Positions 1 to 14,395 are shown, counted from the first letter of the stretch. The stretch: DNA of 64,000 nucleotides from Apteryx mantelli (GCF_036417845.1 NC_089981.1:41422668-41486667); one strand, 5' to 3'. Notes: generated by a model not told the origin, from the letters alone. Program-made: numbers and translations.

Positions 1-1826
1 CAATTATGGTTAGAATTTGGTACCTCCATTTTGAATTTTTAAAAGGACTCTGTTTGTAAAGATGATAAAAATGATGTTGGCCTTTAAGAACTGGATTTCT
101 GTGTCCGCAAGTTACCAATACACTATCCGTTTGAATAACTGAGGAGGTTAACTGAAGAACTGGGACAGATTTGTTTTCAGATGAATGTATACATAGGGAA
201 AAGACAGAAGGGAAATGTTCATCTCCTTTGTTTTATATACACACATATATATTATTTTCTTTTGAAAGCTCTGGCACGTATTGCTGCAATTACTGGGAAA
301 GTAACTAGAAACTGTCAAGCAGAATCACTCTGCTACTCATTTCTTATTTTTGGAGTTGTTTATTTTTCTTGAGATATTTTTCTGACATCAGGTTTGCCCT
401 TAAAACTGCGTGAATCACTTTGTTTCTGCTCTTTCAATTCATTTAAAGCAGAGGGCAGAACCCGGCACAGTTAATAACTCTGAAGCTGACTAGAGGATTT
501 AAGACATCTCAGTCTCAGCTCACTGAATGCTGAATGAAAGAGTGCTCCCTCCCATCAGCACTTTTTTTTTGTTTGAAACAAACATATCATATTACAGCCC
601 TGCTTATCCTGGCTAGAAAAGCCTAATGTACCTTGAAATAAGTTTTATTATGATGAAGTAGTGAATTGAAGTTAGAATGCTCCTGCAGGCCAGGGAAGTT
701 TATAGAGGTTAGTACATCATGAAGGATGAAATTTAAAATAAAGGCATAAATCTCAGGGGATTATAAATATTGCTGCTGCTGAAACTGCAAGGATTTTATA
801 ATAATAAAAAAGCACAAACAAATTAAAGTAAGTCCTATCTCTCCACTCCTAACAGCTAGCAAGGATTCCTTCAGTTTCTATGGCAATATTTCCTGTTAAG
901 GATATATCTAATCAGCTTTTGGCTCCCTAGCACAGATTCCAAACTTGATTTTGAATTATAAACTCATTTCCCACTGCTTATTATTCAAACAGATTGCCCT
1001 CTGTTCTAAGAATGGGGACACTGATCTTCCTAAAGCCCAGTGAGGAAAAAACGAGAGAGTTGTCATGCTTGCTAATATTCCAAAAATTGAATAATCCTCC
1101 CTCCTAAAGGCAATGCACCCAAATCCCTAGTCCCTGAGTCACAGAAAAATATTAGGAAGAGACACTAGGGAAGTTACTGTTAAGTCTCTTTGATACCAAC
1201 ATAAAGGTTTCAATATTTGCTTTCCTTGCAGTGATCTCTGGGGAGGCGGGTAGGGCAGGGATGTCAAATGAATTATCTTAGGACCATACTGTAAAGTTAT
1301 ATTTATGGATATAAAAGCTTGGCAGAGGGTCCTAAATGGCAATGGTCATGTTTGACAGGTCCACATTTTAACTGATCTTTTGCTTTTCTATCTTACAAGA
1401 CCTAACGCAATTCTATGCATATTTTTCAAAACAAGCAATTCCATACTTTTTCTTATAAAACACAAATAGCCTCCAAAAATGCTAGTAAGACTTCTTTTTA
1501 ACAGCTGAGCACTTAGGAATCAGCATACACGTGCTTTTGAACAATCCTACATGTGTACAACAAAAGGAACTAAATATTAGAATCAAACTTCAAGAAATCA
1601 TTAAAATATTGAGGGCAATCATGATTAAGGCTTATACTTCTTCATATACAGAGAAAACATACTAAGCCACAGAGCAGAAGTGTACTTTTACTTTTCATTT
1701 TTATAAGACTTAAAAGAACTACGGCTTATGCAGCCCTTCTGGATGTATTTGTTGTCTAATTTAAGAAAGCATGCCTATTTTGGACCATCTTCCTAGCACA
1801 TTCCTCCATGCAACTTATTCTTAAGC

Positions 1827-1928
1827 TTTTTTTCCTCTGGTCTTCCTTTCTTGTTTGCTTTCCTTCTTCCCACCCTCCCTCCTTCCTTCCTTCCTTTCTC
1901 TCTTTCCTTCCTTCCTTTCTTCTTTTTT
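1827..1928. repeat. Polypyrimidine (CTTC)n-rich tract
   Basis: An almost pure C/T run on the + strand. The core from 1859 is built of CCTT and CTTT units with CCCTCC interruptions and ends in a T run. Mirror-symmetric homopurine/homopyrimidine tracts of this kind can form triplex (H-) DNA and are often length-polymorphic. The interruptions suggest an aged microsatellite. Confidence 0.85.
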
Positions 1929-2496
1929 AATTTAAGACTGTACTTAATCCAGATTATTTCCACTAAATCAGGGAGGAAGTCTGGTTTTACACCGATGCAG
2001 ATATTGTGCTGTTTTATCTACCACACCAAATTTGTCTAATACTACTTTCTCATGTTTAAATGTGTGTGTATTTTGGAAAATCTAGTCCCATGGATAAATT
2101 CAGAGTAAGAACAATTCACGGATTAAGTTCTATTTTGAGAATTATGTTGATCACCTAAAGGAAATATCCCCATGCCTCCTGAGAAATCAACAGGACACAG
2201 ATCCAAATCAATTAATGAAATGGAAGGTATAATATGTATGTGCTTAATAATATGGATGACTTCAGGGGATTTGTTTCATTCTGCTTTGCTTTCTTGTCTT
2301 AGAGGCCAATTTGCATTTTTCATCACTTTCTTTGCAGCAAAATGCACTGAACTAAATGCCCAAAGTATACATCTGCACTTGCTGCTCCAGAAACATAGTG
2401 GTTACCAGCACGCTAACTCCCACACTCGATAGACCCCAACCAGTCAGTAGACTGCACCTGCCATCCAAAAGCATCCTTACTGCTACTGTAACACAG

Positions 2497-2515
2497 CACA
2501 CACACACACACACAC
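2497..2515. repeat. (CA)n microsatellite, short
   Basis: About nine and a half uninterrupted CA units. This is a simple dinucleotide repeat and probably modestly polymorphic. Confidence 0.9.
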
Positions 2516-5227
2516 TTCTGCTGGAGGCCCCTCACTTAATGCTACTACCTGGAAGTTCAGTGAACTTCCTGTATTCTGCTTCCAACACAGCTTCTGTCAT
2601 TGGCAAGACAGAGTAAACCACAACCCGTAGTGGAGCTGGATCCTGGGCTTTATTTAAGAACCAATGAGATTCAAGATTTCACCCTACTTAATTCCCATGC
2701 TCCCCCCCTGCTCATGAGGTATCACCTTTCCTTCCTAGCAGGCAGGTCACTGCTGGTTGGGGAAGGTCAGGCAGAAAGTTGTGTTGGCCTGCTGCTGCTC
2801 ACGATACCTGTCTTAGGTGTCACTGGCCAATGTCCTTGGACACCCCCCAGCATTCGTTTCCACACATCTCCCTGATCTCCAGGACCTTCCCCCACTTCCG
2901 GAATCTTTCCTCCAGCCAGGATCATCATCTTCCTCTTTCCAGGCCCCCTTTTTGGGAACCCTTCTTTTCCACCTCTACCTCTTCTTTCTGGAACCCCAAG
3001 CCCCAGGTTTTCCAAACCTAAATAGTCTGTGTGCACAATTCATGATCAGCATCCCAATTAGTGGCGCTGTCTCTTTATTAATTGGAGAATTCAGGACATG
3101 ACAATTTCTTTTAGTCCAGGTGTTATTAAAAGTTACAGCCAACCGTTACAAGTTGCAGCCAGCAAGCAGAAGGCTCTGCTTGAGAGTTCAACAGTTCAGT
3201 TTTGGACGTTCATCCATGTGGCATCCACATGGCTGTCAGTGTTTACAGTTTATTTTTTTCTCTATGACAAGGTTAAGCTAGGAAATTGTCACAGGAAAAT
3301 CTCAAATGATTCAGAAACCATGTTCAAGTAAGCATCTTATTTTGGAGGACCTCTATCCAGTCTTTTTACACTAAATGCTATGTTTTGTACCACAATATGG
3401 CTTTAAGCTACAATAACTGACTTCAAATGAAGAGCTCACTTCTCTGGAGCTTTTAAAACCAGAAATCTTGCTTAAATATATCTTCGCATACAATTTCTAG
3501 CACTTTCTGTTCTATAATTTACAGTTCATTTATCAGTTAGAGTGAAGAAATGCCAAGACTCATACTGGTGGACATATTTTACAGATACTTTTTTTTTTTC
3601 ACAGGGCTTTCAGATATCTGCAGATAGCCTTTAAAATACTGTTTCTTGTAAATAATTACTTGGAGAAGTACTCAGCCCTACTTTTCTCAGTGGAGCAATC
3701 AAGAAAAGGCTGTCCTGTATCATATTTTTGTTTTAAGCTCATATTTTTGACATCCTCATTTCATTCTAACGGTGTTTTATCTCTGATACAGATGGGTCAA
3801 AATCTTGTCTCTAAACAATGTTATACAGTATAATTATATGCCAACTTCATAACTCTTTTTCTATAACATAAAAATCACAAATTTTGGGGAAAAAATGGGT
3901 CTGGAACTCACATTCTTTTAAGCATTTTGTTGGAAAACGCATCTCAGCAAAAGGGTGGTTGAACAGAGGGAGCCATTCTGCCCTTTGAGTTCTGGCCTAG
4001 CAATGAAGTCCAAAATACTAAGTCAAATACACTGTTTCAGTACTTTTTTTATTGACAGGTCTGTCTGTAGCTCAAACTTTTGTCTGATTTTGTCCAATGG
4101 ACTGAATACATTGCTAGATCCTGTTAACTGACTAAAGAATTTGGTATACATCATAGCAGCTAATAGAGTCTTTTCCTAGTGGTTGAACAGAAAAAATGAA
4201 AGAATGAATCCTCCTCTGGTTGGGTGAAGTACCAATGAAGTCAGTGGAAAAATAGCCATTCGCAGCAGTTTCACGACAAGCACAGTATTTCAAAAAGGCT
4301 GCTGGTTCTTCAGAGCCGTAGTTTTGCTGTGTCGTATTCAACCTGTTTAATGGCTTTAGCTTAGATGTCTTTCTTCACAGAGAAAATGGGTTTCTCTGAG
4401 TTATATTTCTGAAGATAACTGAAGCTTTTCTTTCTACAGGTGGGAGGTGAATGAAGTGTGAAAAGGGAAGAAAAGCTATGATGCACAGGAACATACTCAG
4501 GGTGATATTCTTAAAGAAACATTATCAAAATCACATGAACAAGACTTGGTGGCCAGACTTGATATGCTGCACTTCAGTATCTTCTATTAATTTAGCAGCA
4601 TGCTTGAAATGAACTATCCTTTAAACTGGTTAGGTGTTGATCTCCAAAATAACTGCTTATGCCTTGTCTAGCCATCACAGAATAGTGTCCCTTGAATATT
4701 CTGTATTTAGTGTCCATGCTTTCTGCAGAGCAAGTTGAAGACTATTAGATGTCCTAACACCGCTGTAACAGAGCATAATTCACTACATTACAGGGAGAGC
4801 AGAGGTGCTGTCATTCCTTTCAAGTCAATACTTGCAGTGATCATAGGCAAAGATTGGGTACGGTTTTGGGGCAGTCCTTTTGCTCTCTACTCTAATTGCA
4901 CAGACTGACCTTGTTGGAAAACAGTAAGAAGTGAGACCTTTTAATCAAGAATTCAAACCAAACACTTTTTATGAATGAGCCTGCCTAAGATACATTCTTG
5001 AATAGTCATTTTTTAGTGTGTCTGTAATTATGCTTCTCCCTCCCTCCAGGAAGAGAAAGTAGAGTCCTGACTCCTCTCTTAGAAAAGGAAGCAGCCAAGA
5101 ATAAAACTGCTCGCAATTACTAAGAAACTACAGAACTAGATGACTTATGAATTCAGAAGAAAATGGCCATAAATCCTGCAGATTTGTTTCACAGAAACAC
5201 CACTGAAGATAAGGGGTCTAATTCTTA

Positions 5228-5256
5228 CACTACACTATATACACTATACACTATAT
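5228..5256. repeat. Short tandem array of ACACTATAT-like units
   Basis: Roughly three copies of a 9-bp unit, ACACTATA followed by T or C, run head to tail before an AT-rich stretch. The array is too short to assign to a satellite family and probably arose by replication slippage. Confidence 0.6.
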
Positions 5257-8200
5257 TTACATCTTATATAAATACTTCTGGACTGATTTTACTGGATTCA
5301 TTTCTGGTTTACTTCAGCATGATGAGAGATCAGAATCAGGCATCAAGAATTTTACCCCACAGTAATTAAGCTACAAAGCAGGTGGCCTGCCCTGACTGCA
5401 AGTCAAATGGTGAAGCATGAATGGATTAACATCAAAAAAATGTTCTTTCTTCCTTTCTAACTGAAATTGCTTTCAGCTTTCAGAATTTCTAATGCATCCT
5501 CTGGTGATCACTTCCTCAGTCTCCCATTCCCTCTGTGCTCTCTCCTCAGCTCAGCTCTGATGATCCTGTACGACACAGAATTTTAAGATGCAGAGGCATT
5601 ACAATTGATTTTTCCCCTTCAATTGCTGTAAGGAGTAACCAGATACTTTGTCACTTTTAAGTATAGAAACCCACTATTTCCTTCCTTCCACCCCCATTTC
5701 ATCATGCCTCAATGAGGAGTGTGCTGAGGGGATACATGAGTAGCTCCTGCTGAGCCAACAGGCTAGCTTTTAATTGGCTTTTATGGATCATTTTCAAGGT
5801 GTTTGAAATAGTAGAACAAAGTCTAAAATATTTTAAAGGGGATGTTGATTCCTTTTTCATCCTGTCACCTTTTTGAAAAATCATTTTACAAATATGCTAA
5901 GTTGTATCTTATAGAGTTTTGTTTTCTCAGAGCGATAGCCTGGTTAAATCATTAAATTAATGTTTTCAATTAATGAACATGGAGAAACATTTTTATCTAT
6001 TAAAACATGTGACAGTAGACAGAGTAGACCTATAATTTGTTAAAGGCAATATGAGAATGAGATCTAATTGCTGTCATGTGCTACCAAAATCAATTTTATA
6101 GTACTTAGAATTAACAGTCAAGTCACAAGCCTATTGGCAGTGCTGCTGTGCTTAGTAGATACAACTTCCTTCAAGCATATTCCACATATCCTGCATTCCA
6201 TATTATCCAACAGATATTCAGACTAATTTTTGCTGCAAGAAGGTAAAACTTGTAAGAGAAGGTCTGTGAATAGAATAACCAAGAGCAGTGTTTCAACAAT
6301 GCATTACAAACTAACTAGACTATTCCATTCCTACTTTTGTTAAATTACCAAAATATTTTGTTTTCTTTTTCACTTAATGCTCTGTAACACAAGGTCTGTG
6401 TTTCTGTTCCTCTAATACAGTGATATATAAGCATTACATTTTTTAAATTGCTCTTTTTATTTGATCAGTTATTTCTAGTTTGCTAGGAAAACCATATACT
6501 ATACTCTGGAAAAAAATTCCCAGGAATTTCTAGATATTTTTTCAGCGATAAAGTCATATTCTCTTTACTGATTCTTTTGAATTTTCCTTTTCAGTCATAT
6601 GGGAAGGAAAATCCAAATTCAGGAGACGGTGAAAAGAAAAGTCCAAATTCAAGAGATGATGTAGCTGCAACAAGTCTCCTGAAAGTAATGAGATTGCAAC
6701 TCTTGCACCCAAATGCAACACAGACTTCAAAAAGAAACATGCTACTGCCCCATGAAAACTGCCACTTACAAACTCTGATTTCTCCCAGTGTGAGTCTCCT
6801 GTTACTGGTCTTCCATGAGATCACTACATGTAAGACAATTGAGACTTGAGAACCTTGAATGTTTCTATTTAATCCACTGCTGTTTTAAGCATAAGCAATA
6901 GAATGAAGCTGTTTGAATGAAATTGACTGTATCTAATACAGTACATCTTTACAATAAGAGTGTCATTTAATATGCCCAGTTTGTCACTACACCACACTTT
7001 CTGTTTCTGTAACGCCAGGAGGTTTTCTACTTGCTTTCTGAGTCTTTCTTAGGCAGAATTTAATTCCTCCTGTTTGGAAAAATTAAATGTCTGGGAGTCT
7101 TCATAGCCAAATATGTAGAAGTGCATAGTACACTGATGTGAGCTTCGGGCTAAATATTTAAGCATTTCAGATTAAGAAATTACATTCTTTTAATATATTC
7201 ATAAAACAGTTACTGTTTCTTTCCAGTGATAGCAAATTCATGCTCTGATCCATTATTGCTATTTAGCAGTATCAGCTCTAATGTCAACTTTCTACCAATT
7301 TTAAGAAAAATCACTTGGGAAGCAACTGGGAGAACAGAAGAAGGGAAAGAGGAAGAGGGCATCCAGCAGCAGAGGTTCTTTTATTGGAAACAAAGGACTC
7401 CTCCTGAGCTGACTGAAACTAGCCTTCTCAGATTGAGCAAAATGTTTCATGTTTCCAAGAAATATTTTGTACAAGCTAAACATGTTAGGAAGCTTTTATG
7501 GAAAACTATTTATTTGAACATCATTTGTCAGTCTCAAAGGTAAATATTTAGTTGTAATTATGTTTGTTTCTTTTCAGTTAGTACTATTCACCAGATTTAC
7601 CTTGAATTTGTTTTGCTTGACTCGAAACTGTGTTTTTCAAACTATTCACCTGAGGGGAAAAACAACAAAAACCGTAGATAGTGTTAGAAGTCTAAGTTTT
7701 GTCTAGGAAACGTCTGTAAGGAATATATTCTGGCCCCTTTAGAGTTTCATAAATAGGATCAAATTTATATAGTCCAAGGTAATTATCCAGAGGGAAAATG
7801 AGTCACCAGCTAAAAACCAAGCAGAGGACATGGCCTGCAGTGATTGACTGTTCTACAGCTATAATAAACCTTTTCATTCTTCATTAAGTTACCCTTTGTA
7901 AGGGTAAATACAAAAATACAAAACACTGATTCCCCTGCCTCAGTGACTCATGTAAGCACTCATGTAAGTGATTTCAGCTGCTATGAAGTGCATCCCTCCA
8001 CAGAGGAGGAAGAAAATTTCAGGGAGGACCAGGATCAGATGGCTAAACCAAACTGAAGCTTTTTTGACTGAAATTGTGCTGCTGAAGGGGTACTATTCTG
8101 AGTTGTCAGGTATGAATTGTATCTTTCTGGGGAGAGAGACTTGTTTGGTTCTTGAGTTATGCCTCTCAAGAAGTTTCATTGCTACCAAAGAACCACACTT

Positions 8201-9284
8201 CCAGGAAAGTACAATACATTAGCCAAGGGATAACCTCTGGCAGATTTTGTAAATTCAGTTCTGCAGATGATTGCAATTGAAGCCTGCAATGGAGCCTGCT
8301 ACATAAAAAAAAAGATTCAAATTAAAAATATATTGCAATTGTAAATTACGTGACTAAATCCTTAACTCCTGAAGCTTAATAGCTGGGTGCCAGACAGGCA
8401 GATAGGTATTTAAATGGGAATAAACTATGGATGCGCTTTAAACGATACTAATCTTTGACATGAGAACAAATGGCAGCATTAGAATTATCAAAATGATCAT
8501 TGAATATGAGGTTAACTCCCAGTCCAAAGGCTAATCAAATTAACTGAAATGTCATACATATGGAAGAAATTTTAACCAAAAAAATAGAAGTATAGTATTG
8601 GCAAAGCAGATCTCAATCAATCTCCATACCTTTTCTTGACAGCCTGTAGCAAATGAACTCAGGGACACAAATGTAGCTGAAGCTAGTTCAACAGCAACAT
8701 GTTCAAGTGAATATGCATGCTAGGAAGATTCTTACAGATGAAAATTAGCAAAGATAAAGATTTAGCTTGAGTAGAAAAAATGTTGGCCTTGTGAAATAGG
8801 ACAAGCAATCCCAAAATTCACCTTCTAAACTAGCTGTTGGTTTACTGAAGGCTTCTTTTCTTGTCTGAAGAAAAACAAGAATAACTACTTAGTCCAGTGG
8901 TGTAGCCCCAGATATTTTGTCAGGCCACAAACACACACTTGTTTTTTGTTTTTTTTCATGTCACCAGGACATTTTCTACCAAAGCAGCATGTGCAACCTC
9001 TGCTGTATCTGCTAATCAAGCTAATACGGTCAAGAGTGATGTCCAGCTCCTTGGGATATATGTTACTACATAATATTTCCAATACCCTTGAGCAAAGATA
9101 TAAGATTTAATGCTATTTGATATATAAATATTTTTTATTTAAAGTCATAGTTTTCTATATATGTGATTTCAGCTTCTTTTTACCCAAGGTGCAATTTATA
9201 ATCTTCATCCTTATTGAGCTTTATCATCCAGTAAGCTACACATTTTCCAATTCAAACTGAATATGTCTAACCCAGGGCAGGACA

Positions 9285-9313
9285 AATTTAAATTGAAAAT
9301 TTCAATTTAAATT
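9285..9313. repeat. Perfect 14-bp inverted repeat, AT-rich
   Basis: The left arm AATTTAAATTGAAA (9285-9298) is followed by one spacer base and the exact reverse complement (9300-9313). The CAATTTAAATTGAAAA core also continues as a direct repeat to about 9318. The near-zero spacer makes a cruciform possible, but the low-complexity AT composition means chance origin cannot be excluded. Confidence 0.85.
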
Positions 9314-9615
9314 GAAAATAAATAGTTAAGCACCCATTCAGATGCTTTGCTGAACTGGAGCCAGAGTTTTCAACAGATGCTGAGGGCAGGATTGAGCCCT
9401 TTAATTTCTTTTTTTAATTTGGTCATTAAGTTGCTGTAAATTATATCATTTTTAAAAAGCTATTAAGATCTTGCCCTTTCTGCTTTGAAGAATTTTATAC
9501 AATTACGTTCAACTAATTTTCTCCTGCTAGTTTTGTGATGGTAAGTATTTGCTCTGTATCTGTTATGAAGTCTTAAGAATTGAACTTGTCAATGTCTCTT
9601 TTGTAAAAAATTTTT

Positions 9616-9736
9616 GTATATATATATATGTGTGTGTGTGTGTATATATATATATTCATATATATGTGTGTGTGTATACACACACACACACACATGTGCA
9701 TATACATATATATATACACACACACACATATATATG
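9616..9736. repeat. Compound (TA)n/(TG)n/(CA)n microsatellite
   Basis: About 120 bp of alternating purine-pyrimidine sequence. TA units are followed by TG units, TA again, TG, CA, and a final TA-CA-TA block. Around 9665-9688 the TG and CA blocks meet at GTATAC and form a perfect palindrome. Short frames across it translate to runs of Tyr, Ile, Val, Cys, His and Thr on both strands, which is an artefact of the dinucleotide repeat and not a gene. The tract should be prone to Z-DNA and cruciform formation and is likely to be hypervariable. Confidence 0.95.
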
Positions 9737-12700
9737 AATCAAGTAACATGAATGAATGCATTGGTTGGCTACCTACCATTTTTCTTATCTTCTCCCTCTT
9801 ATTTCCCTTTTATGCATAATTATGCTTTGGTAGAGCAGGGTGAAATAACTCTGTGAAAATTAAACCTTTTAAAAATCAATATTAAGTTCTGAGAAAACAC
9901 ATCTAAGCAGAGGAGATATCTTCACATCGAGTCTGTTCTTGCCAGCCTGACAGATTTAACACAATCAGAACCTTCCAATTTCTTTTGAAAAGATACTGTG
10001 GCACTTCTGATTGACTGTTCCTTCATGATTGGCACTGAGGAACATTGAAATAGAAGTTAATCTTCAGTAGGATTATCACAGTCACATATTATACTTGAGG
10101 AAATTGAAATATTTCTGTCTTAATATTGCTATTTCCTGTTCAGAGTTGGAAAAAAAGTAAAAAAGGAGCTGAAACTGGATTTTTAAAAAATAATCTTACA
10201 GTATTGTTTGCACTGATATTCATCTAATTAATGCAGTACACCTGCAAGCTCCAATCACTTCTACCTAGCATGAAAATACATTTAAAGCCTTCTCTTTTAG
10301 AACAGTACTTGACTGTTGCTGTCTAAGACCAATTTTCCTTTTCTAGGAACTGACACTAAGGCACCTGAAGTTAAGAATTTTTTTGGTAAATTCTCGGACA
10401 TCTTCCCAGAGCTTGTGGCTAGATTGTTCCCAAACTTTGAATCACATCTACTAAGTTCATTAGTTATTTAGCAGAGGGCCAGCACCTTGAAACATCTTCT
10501 ATTTTTCTGTATTCTCAGAAAGCTATCCAATACAAAACCTTGAAACAGACAGATTTAGTCTCCAAATATGAATGAAATGCCAGAAATAAATATAAAACTA
10601 ATTTTGTCCCACACATCCATCATTTTTCTTCCTCGTCTTTAAAATGAAAGTGAATCTCATTGTTGTCCGTTGAACTCAGCCTTACCTGGGCAGTGTCTTT
10701 AGGTGACTGCAACTTTAATTGATCAAAGATCAGTGGCTGAGACTTTCAGGGCTGCCTGCCAATCATGTTAAAAATTAAAGTTTTTCCACAGGCCACTGAA
10801 TGACAGAACCATCATCATCACTACAATAAAAGAGATATTTAGACATTTTCCAAAATGTGCAATTATCCCTGGGTGGTAATGAATACAGATTTCCTAGACT
10901 AAGCAGCTTGACTGAAGAAATGGAAAAGACAGAATTGATTTTGCATACTGATATATTTGAATTATTAAATGGGCTTCATTTTGAAACTCTTTTGAAAAAT
11001 TGTCAGTATCTTTCTAAAATTTTCACACCTTAAATAAGCCTGAAAACCGGAAAACTGTTACAGTTGTCTTAAGTTCTTGAAAGTTTACCTGTGCCAAATT
11101 TAATTTGCAGGGATATAAATACCCAAACTTAAATTTACCTTTAATTTATTAAACTCTCTTTGCATGTCAGAGCTATTGCATCCCAAAGAGCATTTCCATT
11201 AGTACAGTTTCTCACCAACCATGTCCAATTGCAGGTAGGTATTCAACAGTTGCCAGTGTTGCCCTAGTTGTCCTGATGTTAACACAGATGTTACAATTTT
11301 TGTGCAATAGTACCTCCAGGACCACCAGAATAACAAAATGACTTAATTTTGTTTAATATTTTCATATTTAGGAATGAATTTGACAAGACTTACAATACCT
11401 GTGATGGAGATTTACGCTAGCCACGTGAAATTTAACTGCCTGGAACCCAAAGGCATCCCAAATCCATGGACTAGACTGAAAGTAAGTCATTGCCAGACAC
11501 GTGTCTTTTACACATGCCATGTATTTTTAGTTTTGTACAATTTGACTTTGATATATGTTGCCATTAATCCCTTCTCCTCAGGTCAGCATGCTTACTTATG
11601 CATTGAATCACTAACTTTTCACAATCTATTGGCTTATTCTTGGATATAGAATAAGTTACAGAGAAGACAGTCCTGAGGACTCTTAACTAGTAGAGCTTAA
11701 CTTCCAAGATTCTTTCCTTTTAGCTCTGTATACAGTTTATGACATTATGTTCCCTTACCATAGCGTAAAACTGAAGATCACCTTGTTAAAAGGTTCTCTA
11801 CATAGAAATCAAGATTCTTCTGTTTTTTTAACTGCCCCACCCAGCTAACAGCATACCTAGTGATCAGTTCTGATATAAGCACAGCTCAGTCTGTGTCTGT
11901 GAAATGCATCCTGATCTGCTGGGTGACATCTTCATTGTCATGAGGAAGAGTGTGACTAAAGGAGTTCCTCCCTCTGTGGTCTTTTTTATCATAACAGATT
12001 TCTGCAGCTGGAGGATAACAGCAGGGTGGTATGAGGTTATCTGTATCTTGTCTCTAAAATTGCCGTCTCTTTCTATTGTTCCTGATACGCAAAGGTCTTC
12101 CCAAGTGCTGACAGACATAAAGGACTTATATGGAACAGGCTTAAACATCTCTTAGCTTGTAGCATGCAGTTATTTCCCCACTCATCCCAATTTAATAGTC
12201 ATCCACTGCCCCTGGAGTTTTTCTTCCAGGATTGATTTGAATCAGCTTATATTGTTGAATTAGTGAATAAAATCTGTATTTATTTTACAGACTTTGCTTT
12301 TGTCCAATAATAATTGAGCAACCTATTCCTCCTTGTTAATGAATTCCCTCAGCCTATACACCCGTCTGTGCTCACTGTGTTAGGGCTCCAAACCACAGCG
12401 TTGTTATACGTGCAAACAAAACAAAAGGCTCCATTTGCTGAATAATTTATTCACATATATAATTTGACCTGTTCCAATCCAACCCTTCCTGCCATTTTCT
12501 CTAAAGACTTTTCAGTGTATTTACCCCACACTGTTCATTCAGTTTGATACATGGTTCAATATATTATTTGGTATGATACAGATTCGTGCTGTATGTAGTA
12601 GTAACAGCTGAAGAATCATAGTGAATAAAACCAGATTACTCTTTGCTATCCATGTGTGTTGATTCTTTAATTTACAAGGAAGACAGTAAATCAGAGCAGC

Positions 12701-14289
12701 ACCCCACTTACTGAAACAGTCTACCTTTCTAAGAGATAACAGAAGCGAGTTGGCCAAACTGGGAATGATAGAAAAAAAAGAATAGGCATTTGAATTAAGA
12801 AAGCAGAAGCAATTGTTATTAACAAATCCATTCCCTAATTCTGAATAATTAGGCCAATTACTATCACTACTATTGGATAAAGAGTATGTTTACTGTATTT
12901 TTACCGATTAAATATATATATTTAATAATTGTATGCATTCCCTGACATAGAAAAGATAAGAATTTCACAAGCCCTGCAATAAAGGTATGTCAGAGACAAC
13001 ACCTATCTGGCAACAAGCCAACTTCTTTAGATATTTTTAGCTACATTTTGCAGATTTGATAGGAATCAAAGAAAAATCACATAAATATCAAGCTCCTGGA
13101 TACCTTTCAGAATATTTTAATTTAGCAATTATTACATGAGAAGACTTGCTAAGGATTCATTAAATTACTACTGCTTAGTTACTGCACGTGAGACAAACTG
13201 AATTAAAGACTCTTTGCAGTAGAAATGTGCACCAATACATGTTTTAATACTTCTTCACAAGCCTCACAAACAAAAATCATTAAACACTCCCTCTTTTCAA
13301 ACTTAGTAGTAGTAGTAGTAGTAGTAATAGTGTTTGCCTTTCCTTTACATTCATTCAAACATAAGTATTGAAAATTCTTCACACATTTTGAGAGCAAGAG
13401 AACCATTCAAGAGCAGCTAGATCAGGAAATGCTCTAGAATGTATTCTGGAAGCATACAACACTCTGTGTAAAGGTGGAATGAATGCTTTTTTCTTTCTTT
13501 TACTCATGAATTTTTAGGAGGGAAATTTTGTTGAAAAGTCTATGACCCCCTGATTGCTTGAGTTCAGTTCAGCCTGAGAGGGGAAAACTCCTATTCTAAT
13601 TAGTGTTTCAAAAGCTTTTCGAAAACTGCCTGGAGCCATCTATTTTATAAATGCACCTGAAAAACTAGAGTTTAATATTATAATTGTTTTTTTTTCCCCA
13701 CATTAGTGAAACAAAAACATTAAGCTTGTCATTTTGGAAAGCAAGTTTATTTCCATGTCATTTTATATTTATTTGGTGAAAATAACTCTGGAAAAGTCTC
13801 TCACGCTGTTCTTCTGTTTACCACAGAAGCTAAATGTGGAAGTCAACATGTATTAAGTAGCATTATATGCTAACATTAAATGACTGCAAACTACTGATAC
13901 GCTTTCACTTATTATCTCTCTCGAACATCTGTCAATATTAATACAGTAAGTGACTAAGCAGTCATCCCTGGTAAATAAGTATCAGATCCAAATGCATGCA
14001 CCCTTTAAGCAATTACATGGAAGCTTAGGGATAGAAGATTAACATACCATAAATTTAATTATATTATTTATGCCCATTTTTACTTTATGAAAATTAATAG
14101 GTGGTTAAAGAACAAACAGCAAGATTAGGCTGAAGTTCTTTAGGACAGTCTTGTTTCTGTTACTCATTTGCCACTAAATTGAAACACTATAGTTCTCTCA
14201 GAAACAAGAAAGAGAAAATCTCCAATTATTTAGCCATAAACCCTACATTAGGTCAACCCATTTTATCAAACAGTTAGAGGAGGATACTA
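9737..14289. other. Gene-free AT-rich DNA
   Basis: No gene is supportable here. The longest open frames (near 11.4-11.65 kb on + and 11.86-12.15 kb on -) are about 90 codons, overlap each other on opposite strands and show no domain. The only clear repeat is the TAG trinucleotide array at 13.3 kb. No LINE or LTR signature is recognisable by eye. Confidence 0.55.
13304..13331. repeat. (TAG)n trinucleotide microsatellite
   Basis: About eight TAG units with one TAA interruption near the 3' end. On the - strand it reads as a run of Thr codons in a short chance frame. It is a simple repeat of low interest. Confidence 0.9.
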
Positions 14290-14395
14290 CTGGGTTCTGC
14301 TTTCCACCCTGCTGCAAATTTGCTGAATGACCTTAGCTGAACCAGTCAATCTCAATATCTCACACCTATCCAACTGGAAAATAAATGTAAGAATC
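14290..14395 (+). repeat. Possible MIR/CORE-SINE-like relic
   Basis: The order of short blocks follows the 3' half of an amniote MIR/CORE SINE. GGTTCTGCTTTCCACCCTGC is followed by a TGAATGACCTTAGCTGAACC block that resembles the family's GACCTTGGGCAAGTCAC motif. Then come a CTCAATATCTCACACC block and CCAACTGGAAAATAAATG, which resembles CATCTGTAAAATGGG. Divergence is high and no target duplication is visible, which suits an ancient insertion. The call rests on remembered family motifs rather than an alignment. Confidence 0.45.

Larger units (their letters stand above)
1..9615. other. Gene-free AT-rich DNA
   Basis: I see no supportable gene in this stretch. Open frames on both strands are under about 110 codons, have no recognisable domain and no consistent splice-site or codon signal. 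It contains a polypyrimidine tract near 1.86 kb, a short CA repeat near 2.5 kb, a small tandem array near 5.23 kb and a short perfect inverted repeat near 9.29 kb, each listed separately. The rest is unique-looking, CpG-poor sequence typical of a vertebrate gene desert or a large intron. Splice-linked coding exons shorter than about 100 bp could be missed by eye. Confidence 0.6.

Noticed and set aside
9549-9819. Overlapping frames rich in Tyr, Ile, Val, Cys, His and Thr on both strands
   Set aside because: They are translations of the TA/TG/CA microsatellite, not genes.
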